Source of the DNA: Lithospermum erythrorhizon
Lineage: Eukaryota > Streptophyta > Magnoliopsida > Boraginales > Boraginaceae
Length of the DNA: 64,000 nt
Direction of reading: 5' to 3'
Assembly (NCBI GenBank): GCA_019722365.1
Contig: JADFUC010000478.1
Coordinates: 25,840-89,839 of the forward strand
The notes under the pieces are model-generated. The model was not told where the DNA came from. It was given only the letters and a program-made list of their open reading frames with translations, and did no database searches. Positions 45,752 to 57,479 of the stretch are shown in pieces. Every line of letters begins with the position of its first letter. The stretch's first letter is position 1. A program made the translations under genes and the position numbers.

Positions 45752-47580
45752 GGTTTTTGGCTCCTCGTGGCGGTAAAACTCGGACGAATAAGTGTCTGAC
45801 AGGCGGCGGGGGGAGAGAGGCCGGTCGGTAGAGGCCTAGGGATGATCATCGGCCACTTGTGATGAGGAGCCATCCGCCCCCAGCCCTTATATAGGCGGAC
45901 TAAATCTGGACCCAGGCAGTGGCTGCGACCACGTCGTCCATATCCGCCCGGCCGTCATTCGTCGGTGACGTATCTCCGGCGCGCCCACGGACGATAGTCT
46001 GCGCTGTCGTCCTGGCCCGATGAGCGGAGAGATACAGGCGGCGATTCGAGTCGAGTGACGACGACCTTATGGACCTGATCCGGGAGAGTAGCGGTCGAAT
46101 GCGTGGACCCGATAGGCCCTCATCTCATTTCTGCCGGGACGGGGAGATCGTTGCTCACGTCTTCAGAGGAAGTAAGTGGATTTTTATTTATTGAGTTTGT
46201 CATATTTATATTTATCATTTGTATCTAATTAAATCTGTTTGTTTATGTTAGGCTTGTTGGGAGTGAGGGGTAGAAAAGATTCTTAAACCTTGAAATAAGG
46301 AACCGAATTCGATTTGTGGCCACCTTCTGTGATGTGGATGAGCTTGAAGGATGGCATATGGAATGCTTTTTTGGTAAGTATTTAAATATAAATGTTTTGT
46401 GATTTTCGAATTGTGAAATTAGACTAACTTAATTTTGTATTTATTTCAGGATCGATATGAGATTCAGGGAGGGCGTTTCATATCTCGAGCGGCTTTAGGA
46501 GCCTTCGAGACAAGAAGAATTGGCGGAATCTTCTTCTGAGAGCGCATCTGGCGCGAGGGTAAACGTCCTTCGCCCAGGACTCCGTGCCCCAAGCGGATCC
46601 GGGACCTGTGTGTGGGAGAAGTATGTGTGGTACGGTGTCGGGATGACGGTCGATCTCGAGAAAGAACCCGGCCAGAACCGGCTCCGGTTGGCGGGCACAG
46701 TGGAGCTCCTTGAAGCATTCCATGGGGGAGCAAGAGGGGCATCACAAGAGGCTCCATGATGAGGTAAGTTTGGATTTGGTTTTATTAAATTTTTATTTTC
46801 AATGTTGACAATTATTAACTATGTATTTTAATTCCATTTCGGTGTTGAGGGACTGAGGCGTCCTTCGCCGTTGAACAGTCCTGCCGATAAGCAAGAAGGA
46901 TAAGGCGGCCAAGCCAGACCGGCAGGGGGTTCTACAACCGAGGCTGGAGATTCTTTTGTAAGTTTAAAATTTTTATACATTAAATTTAAACATTTTTTTA
47001 AATATGTTTTTATCACGTTGCCATATTTCATTTTATTTGTATAAATTACTAAGGATGAGTCATGATGCTTGGTCACTTGAAATGCAGACGGACTTGGATC
47101 CATTAAAGGCTCCGTAGACAATGCACGGATGCGATTGACACATCGGGTTAGGTTTGGAAAGGCGGATAAGGCGGTTATACCCCGGCCGGTGAGATATTGA
47201 TGGATTACGGTCCCGCCAGGGCGGCCTCCATTTTGAGATGTCTGGTTAGCCGAGAAAACGGGCGCTCGAGGCTTGAGTGCGAGAGCTCAGGAAGAGATTC
47301 TTGGCCTCAAGGAATTACGTTGGCCCCAAGCTGACTGATGTTTCGAGGGTTTATGGGGCTGCTGCGTTAGTGCTGCGTTCGTCCTCTGGGCCGTCGGTAA
47401 ATGCGAGGCACAGCCAGGGGGCGTCAGGCCCCGTCACGGGCAGGCTTCCGACTCAGGAGTTCACGACACCCCGTGGCCGTATCCGTCCCAGGACCCCCGT
47501 TAGAGGGAAACATTTGCTTGGACCAGGCATTAGTGATTTGTAGCCTCCCCCCGAGTTAGATGTTGATAGTTTTATGGTTT
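45752..47580 (+). pseudogene. CACTA first gene, copy A (plant transposase-like), broken
   Basis: A five-exon model is supported by canonical sites: exon 1 about 45,752-46,171 (donor gtaagt), exon 2 46,252-46,373, exon 3 46,450-46,763, exon 4 about 46,840-46,957, exon 5 from 47,088. Copy B has the same layout. Exon 1 encodes APRGGKTR; its ATG is changed to TTG, while copy B keeps it. Exon 3 (frame 46,520-46,759) ends in a segment resembling the KNKxNRxxLxGxH..GS part of the En/Spm-associated Transposase_24 family. Exon 4 has KKDKAAK. Exon 5 encodes a predicted coiled coil (NRALEA.VRELR, frame-shifted) and an Arg/Pro-rich tail (RPRTPVRG). The role is likely that of the second, DNA-binding CACTA protein, but the domain match is weak and frames are broken. 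Confidence 0.5.
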
Positions 47581-47902
47581 ATATGGTTTATGGATATTTT
47601 TTTATATTGATTTTGTATTGATTTATGGATGTGATTTATGGAATATTTTTATTGGTTTTTATGGATATTTTATGTTGATAGTTTGATTTGTATTTATATT
47701 TTCATTTGAATTTGTTCTGTTTTGATGTTTATGCTTGTTGTGTTTATAGTTTGATTTGTTTATGTTGTTTGATTTGTGTTTATAGGTTGTATATGTTAAG
47801 TTTTTATCTGATTCGCAAATTATCGGCGAGTATCGATTAAATTCGGTATAGTGTCGGGGAAAGTGTAGAGGTTTGGGGTGTGTCGGGGTGGGTGTCGGTT
47901 TT

Positions 47903-49592
47903 TAATTAATGGGGTTGGATAGGCTTGAGTGGCCGATTCGGTGCTTGACCGCCTCGAGAGTAAATGCGCCCTCGAGGTTGGAGTCGTTATCAAGCATAAC
48001 TTTGACACATGTTTATGAGTAGAACTGACGGTTTGATGAAAATAAAATAGTTCGCGAAAGCAGTGACACTAAAACTTTAACCATGTTATTTCTAATTAAA
48101 ACCCAAAACATAAAATACCATGACGAAGTCACAAAATGTACCACAAAATATCTTACAATTTCAATATAAAACCCAAAAGTAAAAACATTTACATCGAAGT
48201 AATGAAAAGAGAGAATTTGCCAGGATCACAGCCACCGTCTACCACTTTAAATAAAGTCCTTTGGACCTTTCCTTGAACTCAACCCGCTTAGTGGAAACGG
48301 ATCACCCGGATGGTAAGCTTTATATAGAGATGTAGTATACAATAAAGGATGTGAATCATTAGAGTGCAATAAGATGAATAAATACGTTTGTACATATATA
48401 TATATAACTATATATATATATATAACACATAAATACTAACTATTCCATGCATCATAACAGAAAATACTCATCATCTTGTAAACTAAATTTAACTGTCTTC
48501 ATCATGTAAAATTTTGACAGTTAATATACATGAAGCAATAAACAATTCTAAAGGAACCCACAATAACATCAAACATAACAATTCATCCTTTTCGGCAGGC
48601 TCACCCGCCGAACACCAACAACAACATATCTTTTTTCGGCGGGGCTCACCGCGAACACTGACATCGTCATATCCTTTTCAGCGGCTCGCCGCGAACACCA
48701 GCGTTCTGTCTCAACATCCACAAATCAAGCAGGTCCACAAATCCACACGGACATGCTCAAACACACAACAAACACACAATAGTCTCGATAGCAACATCCA
48801 TATACACGCAATACAACCAATTCGTACAGAGCACACTTTCAGCTTGAAGATTTTACTCCAGTCCGTCCATAACATAAATATACTCAACATATTCTGAGGA
48901 TACACTCATAACTATAGTAAAAAAAAATACCCATAACATAAATATACTCAAGCATAAATACCCTCCAACCACACCATAATGCATCTAATGGAAATACCAC
49001 ACAAGTAAACAATTCCTGATCTCACAACTATACACAGGTAAGTTCATAACCACAGATGCATTATCGCAACCAATTTACCATACAGCTTACCGAACATAAT
49101 AAGATTACAAGCAGGTATTAATCCCACAGCAGCTGAGTACCACTAAGCGATCAATCGATCCTCACGGCTGGTTCCCCGTCCGAGTCTTTTTTACCGCGGC
49201 AGCCCAGGGATGATGAGCTGAAAATTTAGTTCCAAAGCTTGAGGGGTGAGGGAGAAAATTGAGAAAAGAAAAAATCAAAATTTCAAGGGGGTGTTAAGTA
49301 CATTGCTAAATGAAGAGAAAAGAAGAGAAAAGCTTTTGGGTTTTTTGGGTTCTTGGGCTCCCATAATAGACTATTAAATTAGGTTGTTAGTTGGGTTGGG
49401 CCCAAAAGCCCAACCGATGAAAATCCGTGTCTTTAATTTGCTCGATACCTCTCGTTTTAACTTAATTTGACAACTAACTTCCGAACATTCTTTATTGAAT
49501 ATAAAATATTAAGTGAGTCCCAAATTCTGAGGAAATAAATTAAAAATCTCATATTTTGTTTATTAATTAGCAATTAGATTGCCGGTTTTACA
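47903..49592 (-). repeat. 3' LTR of gypsy C
   Basis: Matches the right LTR from about 48,280 onward, including gatgtagtatacaataaagg, the (ta)n run (48,395-48,424), the GC-rich minisatellite and ctattaaattaggttg. The first 380 bp have no partner because the other LTR is truncated. Minus-strand start TGTAAAACCGGC at 49,592. Confidence 0.75.
48588..48705. repeat. minisatellite in the gypsy C LTR, left copy
   Basis: Three units of about 40 bp with the palindromic core ttcggcgggctcaccgccgaa followed by cacc..catatc. Also present at 53,173-53,303 in the other LTR, with the same number of units. Confidence 0.75.
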
Positions 49593-49615
49593 TTACCCAC
49601 CTAACAAAATTTCTT
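49593..49615 (-). other. polypurine tract region of gypsy C
   Basis: The minus strand reads GAAATTTTGTTAGGTGGGTAA directly before the 3' LTR start TGTAA, a form usual in Del/Tekay elements. Confidence 0.7.
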
Positions 49616-49629
49616 CCACGAAATTCTCA

Positions 49630-50975
49630 ACTCAAAGTCACGAAAGTATGAATCAAAACAACCAAGATCATAACCTCGAAGACGAAAAATGCTGAATTAA
49701 CGGTTTCACCATGTCCTCGCCGTGCTCCCGTGAAATTTTCAGCTCGATGATTCCTCCGCAAAACTTTTGCAATTTCAACACTTTCCTCGTACGCTTCTCT
49801 TTCCGATTCATAGGTCAAATCACACCCAATCATCAATTTGAAACTCTAAAATATGCGACTCATCCGTACGTACTTCCTCAGCAGACACATGGAACACATC
49901 TTGAATCTACTCCAATTCCTGGCGGGGCTAAGCGGTAAGCTCTTGCTCCCTTTATTAATTTCAAAGCGGTCCAATGGGGACTCGGCTTCCCTCTTCTACG
50001 AACCTCATTACACCCTTCCATGGAGATATCTTCCAAATACCCGGTCTTTACGAATGACAAGTCTACTCGGCGTCGTCAGCGTACTTCTTTTGTCATCTGT
50101 GCGTCTCAAATGTTGTTGTATAAAGCTTTTACCTGCCACATAAGACTCTCCACCCGACTCCGACCCGCCATCTTTCTTTCCCTACCTCGTTCCGGCATAT
50201 CAGTCCTACACCTCCGGCCATACAAAGAACGAGCAGTTTCCATCGATGCTGGCTTGAAAGCTGTTATTATGGCGGGCATCATTTTCGGCAACTCTGCGTC
50301 TATTTACGGGGAAACTTCGACACCACGAAGCTCGGCATGTCCTCCAGTAAGATCGTTCTCTCCCGGATAATCCGTCCGTTTGAGGATGAAGCCTTGATAC
50401 TCAAATGGACCTTAGATCTAACGCCTCCACAGAAATATTCCCCGGCTCGAAGTGAACCTTCGTCCTATCCGAAACAATACTCTCTGGCTTTAATGCAATC
50501 TCACCATAGGTCTACATACATCTTGGCCCCAGCCTAGGCCCATCAGTTAGAGTAGAAAAATAAGCGGTCTTAGATAAAGATCTGTCCCACGATTACCCAA
50601 TGCCATCATTTCTTTTGAGTTCTGGGAGGCTGACACAAAGTCCATGGTGATCTTCTCCCAGAGTCCACTTTCGAATTATCGGTAGCGGTTGTAGCAACCC
50701 GAGGAAGGCTTATGGTCAATCTTGACTTGTTAATCCAAACACTTTGCTGCAATGCATTTCTTTCTTCATTCTGGCCACTAATAGTTCTCCTTAAATTTGA
50801 AGTACATTTTGTACTCACGTCATACTATATAGGTATTATGAGGCCTCGTCAAGATCTCCTTTTTAGGTCGGCGAAGTGGGACCTGACCAACTCGCTCCCT
50901 GGCACCGAGAATACCGTGTCGCCTGTAAACTCCGATTTACCTCCTCGTTCGCCTCTGAACTAAGCCTACTTTTCG
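49630..50975 (-). pseudogene. int: gypsy C integrase, broken
   Basis: Starts at about 50,970. The frame 50,818-50,606 and its neighbours show NYQWPE, VKIDHKPS-like and KITMDFVSA pieces, matching the conserved NYWWPGM, VKAEHQRP and ITMDF segments at the zinc-finger to core boundary. The frame 50,291-50,106 has ARSLYGRRCRTDMP, the counterpart of EALYGRRCRSP, and EVG-like remains follow. The frame 50,060-49,878 carries ARAYRLAPPGIGVDSRCVP, the C-terminal VAYRLALPPxLxxVHxVFHVS. The frame 49,836-49,627 has DLTYESE and LRRNHRAENFTGARRGHGET, corresponding to the chromo-like tail region VLWRNHxxEEATWE. The catalytic Asp and Glu of the core cannot all be located because frames change often. Confidence 0.8.
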
Positions 50976-51114
50976 TCTTCCTTTAGCATCTCCTATTTTA
51001 TCTAGTATCTTGTCTTACATATAGGCCAACAAAGATCCATCACCTCCAACCTTAAAAATCTACCCCAATCTGTTTCGCTCTCTTTGGCTTCAACTTCCTT
51101 TTTAAACTTGAGGC

Positions 51115-52640
51115 ATCCGCCCTTCCATTTGCTTTCCCCGGATGATATTCAATCGTCAGATCGTAGTCACTCAGAAACTCTGTCCATCTTCGTTGTCTCA
51201 AATTCAACTCCTAAGGTGGTGATATACTTCAAACTCTTGTGAGTACGTAAATGTCATGCCTCTAGTAGTGTCTCCAAATTTTCAAGCGAAAACAATGTGA
51301 CCAACTCCAGAGTCATGGGTAAGATAATTCTTACCGCTGATTCTTCCAATTATCGAGATGCGTAATAGATCACGCACCCATTCTGCATCAATACGCAACC
51401 TAACCCACGATGCTTGAAGCATCGTTGCTTGCGTACCCTGCGTTCACGGCGGTAGTAGCCGGCAAGATGTGTAGTCAATCTCTCTTGATTCATTGAAACG
51501 GGCATCGCGCTCTTGGCCAAGCAAGCGGTACACCGCCATCCCGCTTAGTATGAAGCGGCGATCAAGCAAGTCTTGTATAGATCTTTTGTAATACCCGGCT
51601 AAACCCGAAACTTCTCGCGCCAAGTCGCGCCAGAGAGTCTCTCCCGATTCATCACTTGCTTCCACCTTTTGTAGGTCCACACTAACACGCCGCCCGAGAT
51701 AACGTGACCCAATTGCACGCTTCCCTCGGCCAAATTGACATGGCTGCGTACAAGGCGATTTACTCGTAAGATTTCCAATACTTTCCTCGAATGCTCTTCA
51801 TGTTCCCGGCTCACTCTTAGAATAGATTAGGATATCATCAATAAATACCCGCAGACTTATCGAGAACTCGAAAAATACGATTCATCGGGTCATGAGATTC
51901 TTTGGTGCATTTGTCAACCCAAGCGGCATCACCAAAGAACTCATAGTGCCCATATCTTATGCAGCAATGATTTTGATATATCATCCTCCTTAATTCTCAA
52001 CTGTTGATATCCAGACCTCAAATCAATTTTTGAAAACACCCTCGCATCCATAATTGGTCAAAAGATCGTGATCCTTGGCTTAGCAGTACGGTTCTTGATA
52101 GTCACTTTGTTCAGCTGGCCATTAGTAATGCAAAACTCATCGTTCCATCCTTCTTCTTGACGAACAATCTTGGAGGAGCGAGGAGAATAACTCGTCACAT
52201 TATAAACCCCTTCTCCAACAACTCCGCAGCTGCGTGTTCGACTCCTTATTTCTGCTGGAGCCATTACATGCAGTGCCATGGATATGGGCCGTTCACAGTA
52301 CCACACCGATCGAAAATTCAATCTCTACATTCGGAGGTAGTCATAGCAAATCCTGAGGCTTATGCGAATTCTCTCACAATCGGACATTCTCAAGGTGAGA
52401 GTATCTTTCTTGAAGTGGATTCGTAACCCAAAACCCGATCGTCACTTGTTGTTGCTTCCGAGCTTCCAACACCGAGATCACACAAGACGATAAAACTCTC
52501 CTATCCCCAACAACTCGTAACTCAGGCCTACCGGGGCTAGTAAACACAATCTCCTTACGATGACAATTTATTACAGCATGGTGTTTGACAGTCCATTTCG
52601 AGATCAAGTCAAAATCCACCTAACTCAAAGGAGTATGAAT
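51115..52640 (-). pseudogene. pol: gypsy C protease end, reverse transcriptase and RNase H, broken
   Basis: The frame 52,619-52,374 begins MDFDLISKWTVKHHAVINCH, the end of protease (DFDVILGMDWLxxHHAVIDC). The frame 52,321-52,058 gives QLNKVTIKNR, the RT motif QLNKVTIKNKYPLPRI. Next, VFSKIDLRSGYQQLRI lies at about 52,044-51,997, and the catalytic FIDDILIYS at about 51,850-51,824 is intact. LGHVIS (about 51,700) and EVSGLAGYYKRSIQDL (frame 51,680-51,444) follow, the end of RT. RNase H ends with LNLRQRRWTEFLSDYD and IEYHPGKANGRADA at about 51,210-51,125. Order and motifs are those of Del/Tekay-type elements. At least seven frame changes are needed. Confidence 0.9.
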
Positions 52641-52839
52641 CTGCTTCTAGTACATGATTATATCAACAACAGGGGACAATTACTATAAACCTCGATTACC
52701 TCGAAGTGACCTCCCGCGGTGTCATTATTATCAAGGTACTACCGGATGTTAAGTAACTCAAAGATAGCCTTTTAGCAAAATTGAGAGATATAAAGAGTGT
52801 GGCTCGGGACAGTAAAGATAGGGTACATCACCATTCGGA

Positions 52840-54150
52840 TCGCCGGATGGTAACTTACCCGTATCCGGAGATGTAGTATACAATAAAGGGATAAGCAGAT
52901 CGTAGATGCATGGCAATAAGATGAATAAATACGTTTATACATATATATATATATATATATATAACGAAATATGTATTCGAGGTATCATAGCGAAATACTC
53001 ATGTCCAATAAGCACATCTTGAAAACTTCGTAACTACGTTAACTTTCATGTCATATTTCACATCACATAACCAAACAAGTAACCCGGCAAAATTTCACCC
53101 GGCTGCGTTAATACGGCAATGATAAACAATTCACAAGGGAACCCACGTAACATCAAACACGCAATTCATCACTTTTCGGCGAGGCTCACCCTTGAACACC
53201 CAACAACAACATATCCTTTCGGCGAAACCGCGCCGAACACCCAACATCGTCATATCGCGCTTTTCGGCGAGCTCACCGCCGAACACCGCGTAAATACCAG
53301 CGTCCACAAAATCAAGCAGTCCACAAATCACGAGGACAATCTCAAACACACAACAAACGCACAATAGTCTCGTGTAACATCCATATCACACACCGCAATA
53401 CAACCAATTCGTACAAAACATGCACTCAAGCAGGGGAATACACTCCCGAGATAAGTCCATGGCATAAATATACTCAGCGCTGACTACGAGGATACACTCC
53501 ATGCTATACTAAAAAAAAAATGCCCTTAAACATAAATATACTCAAACATAAATACCTCCAATAACCACACCATAATGCATCTAATGCGACACCACACAAG
53601 TAAACAATTCCACAGTCTACGCTATACCTTTGAGTAAGTTCATAACATAGATACATTGTCTTAACCAATTTACCATCACCGCGACACCCGAACATAAATA
53701 AGATAACAAAGCGGTGATAAATTGCGTTGGCTATTTGCTCGCTTAAGTCAATCGATCCTGCGTCGAGTCTTTTTTGCAGCGAAGCAGCGGGGATGATGAG
53801 GAAAGCTTCTACGAAAATTTTGGTTCCAAAGCTTGAGGTGAGGAGAAAATTGAAAAGAAAAAATCAAAATTTCAAGGGGTGTTAGGTTTGTTACTCGCTG
53901 AAGAAGAAAGCTTTGGGTTTTGGGTCTTGGGCCTAATAGACTATTAAATTGGGTTGGTAGTTGGGACAGGCCCAAAAGCCCGACGGTGAAAATCCGAGCC
54001 TTTTAATTACGATCAGTACCTCTCGTTTAACTTATTTGGTAACTAACTTCGAACATTAACATTACTGAATATAAAATATTAAGTGAGTCCCAAATTTATG
54101 GAAATAAATTAAAATCTCATATTTAGTTTATTAATTAACGAGTCGTTACA
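52840..54150 (-). repeat. 5' LTR of gypsy C, truncated
   Basis: Pairs with 48,280-49,592. Its outer edge reads TGTAACGACTCG on the minus strand. The inner part, with about 380 bp of LTR, the primer binding site and gag, is missing; 52,640-52,840 has no recognisable content. Confidence 0.8.
53173..53303. repeat. minisatellite in the gypsy C LTR, right copy
   Basis: Three units with ttttcggcgaggctcaccc, ttcggcgaaaccgcgccgaa and ttttcggcgagctcaccgcc cores. Same position in the LTR as 48,588-48,705. Confidence 0.75.
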
Positions 54151-54159
54151 GTTTTTACG

Positions 54160-54560
54160 ATTAAGTTGTCGGTATAGTATCGTAATCAATAATAAAAAAT
54201 TATTTTTAAGCTGCTTTTTTAATTTAGTTTTAAGTAATGTAATCAATTATTATGACTTATAATCATTAAATATATTATCAAAAATTATAAAAAATATTAA
54301 ATGAAGATTCGGTACATGATCGTATAGTCGAGTATAACTAGGCTATTTATTACATCATATACGGTATGACTATTATCGGCGTGAATATTTTATGCTTATA
54401 ATATATATTAGTTAATATATAACTAATTTGGAATAGAATATATTTATTATCACGTTGAATAATTAAGGTTAATATGAAAAATAAGAAAAACGAATATCGA
54501 GGGTTTTGGTGGTGTGGGTATAGTGTCGGTGGGTTAGACCGACACTATACCCATTTCTGG
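54160..54560. other. CACTA repeat-rich spacer, copy A
   Basis: Corresponds to 60,385-60,760. Includes tatagtgtcggtgggttag followed by the inverted accgacactataccc (about 54,516-54,553), forming a perfect hairpin. AT-rich between. Confidence 0.65.
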
Positions 54561-54589
54561 ACCTATAATTATATATATAAATCAAAAAA

Positions 54590-54985
54590 AGCAGATCAGA
54601 ATAGAACAATGTCCTCACCCACCCTTCCCATCCCTCCCGAACTCCGAATCACAGGTATGTTTTGATGTACATGTTCAATTATATTCAATTATGTGCAATT
54701 ATGTTTATGTTGTTTATTTTTTGGGTTTAATTCATTTCAATTGCAAATCTAGGGTTTAACTACAACAATTATTTATGTTCAATTATATTCAATTATGTTC
54801 AATTATATTCAATTATGTCCAATTATGTCAAGTACTTATTCCAATTATGTGCAATATGTGCAAGTATGTCAAATATTTATGTGCAATTATGTCCAAGTAT
54901 TCATTTTTTTTCATTTAATTCATTTTTTATTCCAAATTTAGGGTTTGCTTAATACGATTAATTATGTTCAATTATATTCGAATTA
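54590..54985 (+). pseudogene. TNP2 transposase gene, 5' exon and intron start, copy A
   Basis: The exon end reads cgaactccgaatcacag followed by the donor gtatgt (54,655). The same exon end in copy B is at about 60,865. The intron is full of caattatgttcaattatatt repeats and is cut at 54,985 by the duplication junction, after which LARD-type DNA begins. No coding part of TNP2 remains here. Confidence 0.6.
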
Positions 54986-54987
54986 TA

Positions 54988-56281
54988 CATGTTATATGAG
55001 CTGCAATACTTTGACTATGACCAAGCGTGCGCATGGCGGGGATTATAGCGGCGTATGTTGGATCCACGCCTTGAGTATAACGATAGATGTTGATATATTG
55101 GGAGGATTTTTTCCGTCCTTGATATACAAAATCTCGGGCCTCTCACACGGTTGCTAAGATTTGGTTTATGGGGCATAAATGCTTATTCGGTTCATACTCA
55201 GTAAAGAAAGTTGACTGAAGATGTTTCGTGGCCCAGCTAGCATGGTTAGCCCTCTGACTAGATATCGCATGTTAAGCGAATATGGTAAGTGTCGTCAAGG
55301 GCAGAAGGTAGAGGTGTTTGAAATCAATAAAAGTGATTCCTTTTATTATGCCCGTTGCGACAATTGTGTATCAATTCATTTACGAGTTAGGACAATGTGA
55401 TTCACTGAACTTAATGTTGCTTTAATAATTATATTACTAGTTTGGGTTCTCATGATGTTCCAAAAGGGTTATGGTGATTGCTAGATCTTACTCATTAATC
55501 GTTATAATAATAGTAATTGCTCAATTATTATTATTATACAACACTGTATTTGAGCCTAGAGGTCACACACATACGGTGATATTGAATTATATTTCATGCA
55601 TGAAATTGAGCTTGTAAATTGAGAGATGTATCTCTCGATATATATTGATGAACATCAATTGGTTAAACTTGCAAGTTTAATCAATTAAAAAAACAATTGA
55701 AGTTGATGAATAACTTGATAAGTTATTTGATAGTGACTTCGTTAGTATTTTTTGATGGCTTGTAAGTTAATTGAAATAGAACAACTTCATTTAGCGACTG
55801 GCTATTTGATTAGAAGCTTATATGATCTAATTAAGTTAGTTAACTTATTTCTTAACAGATTGATTAGGGTGGAAATTAGCAAATGGTATTTAAAAAGAAA
55901 GAGACAAAAGGGTTTTCATTTCATGAAATCAAAACCCTTGCCTCTCTCAAAGAAAATAACCGCCCCACTCCTATCATTTGGAATAGTTTTTTAATTTGTT
56001 CATCAAAACTCTAACAGCGAGTGCTCGAATTCGATTCCCTCTGGTGTACAATCTAGAAGACATCTTTTGGTGTTGGACAAGCGGATTGAGTGTTTTTTGC
56101 AGGGGACTCACGTGAGGCTTGGTTTTGAAGTGGGTGATTTCGATTGTCTTCCGCTGCTATGTAAGTACTCTGGTATTCATATAGTCATTATATGTATTTA
56201 GATTAATTTATATCATTTTGAGGATTCGGGATGTATGAATTATTGTTTAATTACAAGTATAATTCATACTAGATTCTAACA
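54988..56281 (+). mobile_element. LARD 3: 3' fragment of the LARD family
   Basis: 1.3 kb equal in layout to 43,380-44,691: the end of the interior, a polypurine tract (about 55,298-55,314, agggcagaaggtagagg) and a full LTR (55,315-56,281). It is part of the tandem duplication and not an independent insertion, because the flank after it is also duplicated. Confidence 0.85.
55315..56281 (+). repeat. LTR of LARD 3
   Basis: Begins tgtttgaaatcaataaaagtg and ends agattctaacaca, where the LARD 2 copy ends agattctaaca. The aggtcacacacatac box is at 55,560-55,574. Confidence 0.85.
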
Positions 56282-57051
56282 CATGAGAGATATTGGGAAT
56301 TATTAGATGAAGGAAATACTTTGTTATTAACTTTCTATTCTTCTTGAAATAGGGGCGTCGAGCCCGAGGTAGAAGAAGTGAAGAAATCATTCTAAGAGAT
56401 GAAGGTGATGAGAGGAGGAGTGACAGGAGGATAATCCTCAGTAGCAACCACAAAAGGCCTCGAGACTTAGGGCCGTTTTCTTTGACGAGAATAATATGAG
56501 AGTAAATTCAAAATAGGAACAAGCTTGAAGGATCATTAGGCTCGTTTGAGTTACCAAGGAATTTCACATATGTTTTGCTTGGTAGACATAGGTTATGTTG
56601 AGTTCCGACCACTCTGTGACGAAACACAGTTACCCGTCAACCCGATTTTTTCAACCCATAAAACAAGCGAAGAGAAAACTTTTCGAATGAAAACAATTTA
56701 ACGTCAAAAATAGAAAAAGCTCTTACAAATTCGGGCCATTCGTGAATCTTGTCTTTTGTTTCCAACACTTTAGAATAACATTTTATTATTGATTTTGGTT
56801 TAGTTTAGGAGTATTTACAGTGTAAAATATCACATATTTAATACAATTAATTAACTCTAAAATGCCGAAGAAACTTCATAAGTTATAATTTACTTAATTT
56901 CTAACATAATTAAGATATTAAGTATGCAAAATTAAAAGATTAGAAATCAATTTGAACTAGCCATAATATAGTTCCACTTCATGAAAGCAGTAATGCAAAG
57001 TTATTCGGAATATATAATTACCTAGTACTCAATTATATATTGTATTAAGCT
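56282..57051. other. flank between LARD 3 and CACTA copy B
   Basis: The first 130 bp match 44,692-44,820. The rest (56,420-57,051) is absent from copy A. I recognise no gene. It ends with gct directly before the CACTA terminus. Confidence 0.5.
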
Positions 57052-57170
57052 CACTAGAAAACAGACCCATAGTTGTCGAAAGTAAGCACCCGTAGTGTCG
57101 GGTTTAAAATCGTTAAATTTTTTGTTTGGGCCTTTTGATGTCGGTGTGGTGTCGGGTGGTGTCGGAAGTA
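57052..57170. repeat. CACTA terminus and subterminal repeats
   Basis: cactagaaaacag at 57,052-57,064, then gtagtgtcggg, gatgtcggtgtggtgtcggg and ggtgtcgg within 100 bp. Such short subterminal repeats bind the transposon's own protein in the En/Spm family. Confidence 0.7.
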
Positions 57171-57479
57171 CAGCGAGATTTAAAAAAAATCAAAATTAAT
57201 TATTTATACCGACACCCGGACCCGGCGATATCAACTGTTATATATAAAAAAAATCATTTTTTTAATCACATCGAAGTCTGACCTATCCACGTCCCACCGC
57301 GGTCCCGCCCCCGTCGCCCGGTTCGGCATACCGCCGCCCATTTTGTGACCGCCCATACCATTATGACCAGGAAAAAGTCAAACTTTCATTTTTTTTGTTT
57401 TTTTAGTTTTCGTTTAATTTTTTAATTATTTGTTTTATAATTACTTTTATTTTTGTGGGGTAATATATGTTTAATAAAG

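Larger units (their letters stand above)
47903..54150 (-). mobile_element. Ty3/gypsy element, Tekay/Del-like (gypsy C), gag deleted
   Basis: A 6.25-kb insertion in CACTA copy A; copy B lacks it. On the minus strand it begins TGTAACGACTCG at 54,150, typical of Del/Tekay LTRs. Order: partial 5' LTR (about 52,840-54,150), PR-RT-RNase H-integrase, polypurine tract, 3' LTR (47,903-49,592). Integrase follows RT, the gypsy order. gtttt follows 54,150 and also ends at 47,902, a probable target duplication. Gag, the primer binding site and the 3' end of the 5' LTR are missing. Confidence 0.85.
43380..54985. repeat. tandem duplication, copy A
   Basis: Holds, in order, the last 1.3 kb of LARD 2, a short flank, and a CACTA element up to the first intron of its TNP2 gene. 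The same order recurs from 54,988. Copy A additionally contains a 6.25-kb gypsy insertion (47,903-54,150) and lacks about 0.75 kb that copy B has at 56,420-57,175. Apart from these, the two copies run in parallel with frequent small differences. Confidence 0.8.
44821..54985 (+). mobile_element. CACTA transposon, copy A, truncated at both ends
   Basis: Matches 57,180-61,190 of copy B: the first gene with five exons (45,750-47,580), GTGTCGG-rich repeats, then the 5' exon of TNP2. The CACTA terminus and about 130 bp are missing on the left. On the right it stops inside the TNP2 intron at the duplication junction. Interrupted by a gypsy element. Confidence 0.7.

Noticed and set aside
48514..48897. 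127-codon plus-strand ORF rich in His, Asn and Gln
   Set aside because: It lies within the gypsy C 3' LTR, over the minisatellite; the sister LTR breaks it, and the composition is low-complexity.
50020..50370. 116-codon plus-strand ORF
   Set aside because: Antisense to gypsy C integrase, where the LYGRRCR motif is on the minus strand.
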